Source: Lycocorax pyrrhopterus obiensis (Eukaryota; Chordata; Aves; Passeriformes; Paradisaeidae). From it: a DNA stretch of 64,000 nucleotides. Below, piece by piece: positions 60,922-64,000 of this stretch. The first letter of the stretch is position 1, and each line of letters begins with the position of its first letter. Below the pieces are notes generated by a model. The model saw only the letters and a program-made list of their open reading frames with translations, was not told the origin of the DNA and made no database searches. The DNA lies in the NCBI GenBank assembly GCA_014706295.1, contig JACSVZ010000011.1, forward strand, positions 5,883,663-5,947,662, in the 5' to 3' direction. A program made the position numbers and the translations under genes.

Positions 60922-62780
60922 AAGCTGGATGTGCAGGATGGGCAGGAGCAGCAAACAAGCTTTTTCTGGGTTTCTGAAGAGATGGGGATGGCTTTGAAGC
61001 ATTTAGCAGGAGACTTTCCTGTTCTCTGGCAGAAACATGGTCAGATGGAGGATATAAAAACAACACAGTACCTGTCATTTCAAAATATGCCTGCAATCCC
61101 TAAGGATCTCAGTTACCAATATTCAGATTTATGTCTTGCACAGTTACAAATCTAATTTTGGTATTAGCTTTCAAATTAGCACATCTATATTTGCGTTGCT
61201 TACCAGGGTCTTCTGCCATCCATACCACTACACACAATCCTAAGTTTTAAATGCATACACGGATCTGTCTGCTTCATTGGAGCAGGGACATTCCCTCTGT
61301 TTTCAACTCATGATGCAAAAAATATTCCTTACCTGAAAAAAATAGGAAACTGCAAACCGCCCCTCTCCCAAAATGTGCATGTTGCTTAGGTACCAACAGT
61401 TTGTTTTTCTGACACAAAAATCACTTATTCAGTTAAGTTGCTATTGAAATGTATTTATGCTTATCAAGATAACACAGTAACTCCACACATAACATCTGAA
61501 AACTTTCTGCCTATTAGAGTATTTCAGAACTTTATTCATGTGTGCTCTGACATAACACATTTACTGACTCTGTCAATGCACCCACTGCCAGCTAAGCTTA
61601 CACAATACAAGGAATTATGTTTTCCAGGGAAAAGCCCATTAAAGCCAAGAGAAATTGCCTGTCTGCATTTGTATCCACTGTTATGGGAGAGCACAAGATG
61701 GAAAACACAGACAATGTGTAGATGCAGAAGTACTGTTATTAAAGGTGTACATGCAGCGAGCACCATCCCACACTCTTAGTCCTGTAACCACTGCATCCTG
61801 CTATACAATAATAACCCGCTTCCTATTCAAAGTAATCACTGATGAGGGCAAATCTTGAATTTTTAATGCTGCCTGATGTAGGCAGCCCAATGCTCTAAGT
61901 GAGAAAAAACAAAGACCTGGTCCTAAGAGATGCATCTGTCTATAGACTCTGCTTAAGAAAATTAAATGGGGCAAATAAAGTACTTAAACATAAAGTTTGA
62001 AGGAAATTCCAATTAAATGCCTTGTCCTAAATAGACAAGTGTGGATTGACTGAAGTTTTTCCTCAAAGGAAAAATTTTCTATTCATTCCACATACTACTA
62101 TCATGAGGGAAGGAAGTTCTCCTCCATCAGCAGCAGCCACCTATGTTTGACAGACAGACCTCTTGGTTTCCTACAGCAGGAGATGCCTGTGGGACAATCA
62201 GGCACATGAAGAAAGAAGAGGTGGGCTGGAATAAAGGTCTGTGAGCCTGGCTCTTCAGAAGGTGAGAGAAATGGTTAAGGAAAGCTCCCTGCAAGAGAGA
62301 GGGCTTCAAAGTTTTGCTGTCAGTATTTTTCCACTTCTCCTGGCTGATGCACAATAGCAGCTCACCCTACTGAGTGGCTGTTATGCCATAGCATGCTCAG
62401 AACATTCCCTAATCATTTCAAGTACTGTCAGTACCTGCTATGGATCCACTAAGTGCAAGATGGGTTAAAGGAACAAAGCAATCTGGTGGTCCCTTTTTTT
62501 TTTAGTTCAAGTTTCTTCCTAGGAGTACACAGGAATTGGAAGTGTCCCCCTTTTTCTTACATATACAGGTGCTTGTTACTAATTACCACAGTTGAGACTG
62601 TGACCTGAGAACTGAACTGCAGCAAGAGCTGCAATCTCTGTTCTTGTTCTCCAAGGTTGCACCACCGATCCTGGAAGTGGGAAAGGTGATGTTTAGCATT
62701 TGTCAGGAAGAGTGAGAAAAGCTCACAGGCTTTATTTTATACAATCTACTGCTCTTCAGTTTTTGAGGTCAATTCCAGAG
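60922..62780. other. gene-free sequence
   Basis: Mixed sequence with chance frames up to 113 codons (61438-61779, +) and no recognisable element. A T-run lies at about 62496-62504. Confidence 0.55.
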
Positions 62781-63190
62781 GTTGGCTGTTACTGTTGGTC
62801 AAAAACCAGAAATTCTGATTGAAGAAATGTGTGATTCCCTGCACAGAGGGAAGAGGTGTTTGGGGAAGGCAGGTACCACACCGGTGCGGATGCAGACGCT
62901 TGTGGGAGCTAAGATAACCTCACTGCCCACAATCCTGGGGAGAGCCTGCCCCAAAAAAGCCTACTCCAGTCGGAAGAAGGAGCTTTGTTTGCCACCCTTT
63001 GAAGTTACTGTGGCTGCCAGGGCTGCAGCTACCCCAAAAGGGCATAAATGTTTCGGAATTAGGGACCATTCCCAATTTAGGGTGCCAGTGGGTGATGCAG
63101 GAGTGAAGCCCTGTGGGACCCCCACCTGCCCACCGCCTCCTGCAGCAGCGGGGCCGCCGTGGTGCTGCTGTTTTAAAGCCTTTTAGCACT
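62781..63190. other. GC-richer patch with a 134-codon frame, gene not supported
   Basis: The plus-strand frame 62782-63186 ends in a proline- and cysteine-rich tail (CPPPPAAAGPPWCCCF). No domain, no signal peptide and no matching splice signals are visible, and an 89-codon minus-strand frame overlaps it. I treat it as chance. Confidence 0.45.
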
Positions 63191-64000
63191 TCGTAAAGCA
63201 GCCCTTAGCAGGCCACAAAGTTTACTCACTTCCATATGAGCTGTAAACGGCAGGATGGGAAAGTCTGGCCTTTACAGAGGGGGGAGGAAAGGTTTCAGTA
63301 CTTCTTCAGAAGGCCCTGGGTGAAAGGGGAGAAAGGGTATCCTCCAGACACAGCCTGGTGGGCTGAGATGACAGGAGGTGTGAAACCTGGCCAGCACCAA
63401 ACATCATCCACAGCAAACCACGTGAAGCAGATGAGAAACCAGCTGATTTTATCTAAATACAGGGACAGGCTAGACTGACAATACCTGATACTTTCAATAA
63501 TCTACTGATAATAAATAGTTAATAAAATAATGAATACTAATTATTAGTAGTAGTAGCAAATGAAGGAACCTACACAAATGCTGAGACCAAAACACAATGC
63601 AGAAAACACAATATTATTGACCAGAGCACCAGCAAATACAGGCTGCTTGGAAGTAACACCTTTATCCAGTTATTTATATTTTTCATTAATCAACCCAACC
63701 CACTTCTGGCTGTGTTAAACGACCTTAAGATTACTGCTACCGTGAAAAGTCAAAGAATTTTGTTCAATATTGTCTCAGCACACAGAACACAGCCCAGAAT
63801 ACGAACACTGAGAACGTCTGGTGTTGCACAATACTATAGTAAAATATGACTGAACTGTGTCTAGCAGAATCTCAAAGCTAAACGGGATATCAGTGTGTGG
63901 TATTCCACATTCTTGACCTATGTAAGAATTGCCTGTTCTATAGCTCTTGATATCCACAGATCTCACACTGGTCTTATACTCTTTCATATCTTTTTACATC
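63191..64000. other. gene-free sequence at the window edge
   Basis: Mixed, then AT-rich sequence, with a short (TAG)-like stretch near 63543-63555. Nothing is recognised, and no feature is seen to run off the end. Confidence 0.55.

Noticed and set aside
62782..63186. 134-codon plus-strand frame
   Set aside because: No recognisable content, a proline/cysteine-rich tail from GC-rich sequence, and an overlapping opposite-strand frame.
1..64000. tRNA, rRNA, small nuclear RNA, CRISPR array, or prokaryotic operon
   Set aside because: No B-box-like GGTTCGAATCC, no U6 or 5S signature, no regularly spaced repeats and no dense same-strand gene runs were seen.

Overview
The window looks like a piece of a bird nuclear genome, most likely a songbird (passerine). 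The support is the transposon content: three CR1 LINE fragments, two carrying the typical avian CR1 3' end and one very old reverse-transcriptase fragment, plus one well-preserved solo LTR of a retrovirus-like element whose 3' half resembles passerine ERVL-type LTRs. There is no bacterial-style gene packing, and nothing resembles an operon, rRNA, tRNA or CRISPR array.

I found no protein-coding gene I can defend in 64 kb. The longest open frames (207, 174, 163 and 161 codons) have no recognisable domains, lie mostly in GC-rich patches where stop codons are rare, and overlap frames on the other strand. The window is best read as intergenic sequence or a very large intron, gene-desert-like in character.

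Layout: 1-5.6 kb is ordinary single-copy sequence with a small CpG-rich patch at 2.45-2.6 kb. A 5'-truncated CR1 sits at 5.6-6.0 kb (minus strand). A CpG-retaining block lies at 7.4-7.8 kb and an 11-bp minisatellite at 8.4 kb. From 8.5 to 13.7 kb the DNA is AT-rich with homeobox-type motifs and looks like conserved non-coding sequence. A true CpG island occupies 13.9-14.15 kb, followed by a perfect hairpin and purine tracts. 17.55-17.73 kb is an unusual AT-rich stretch that keeps many CpGs. An ancient CR1 reverse-transcriptase fragment lies at 23.2-23.6 kb, and a 646-bp solo LTR with intact ends and a perfect 5-bp target duplication at 29.06-29.70 kb. 30-47 kb is plain sequence with homopolymers, an AT-rich low-complexity block and one possible ancient repeat. 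A second CpG island (47.93-48.25 kb) has promoter/first-exon-like signals on the minus strand. 50.4-50.8 kb looks like a regulatory element. At 57.5-58.8 kb a CpG patch, a CR1 3' end and a cluster of five SOX-type motifs lie close together. The rest is AT-rich sequence.

If the window has a function, it is probably regulatory: orphan CpG islands and candidate enhancers in a desert. I found no evidence of a novel protein system. Family assignments rest on remembered consensus patterns, not on a database search.
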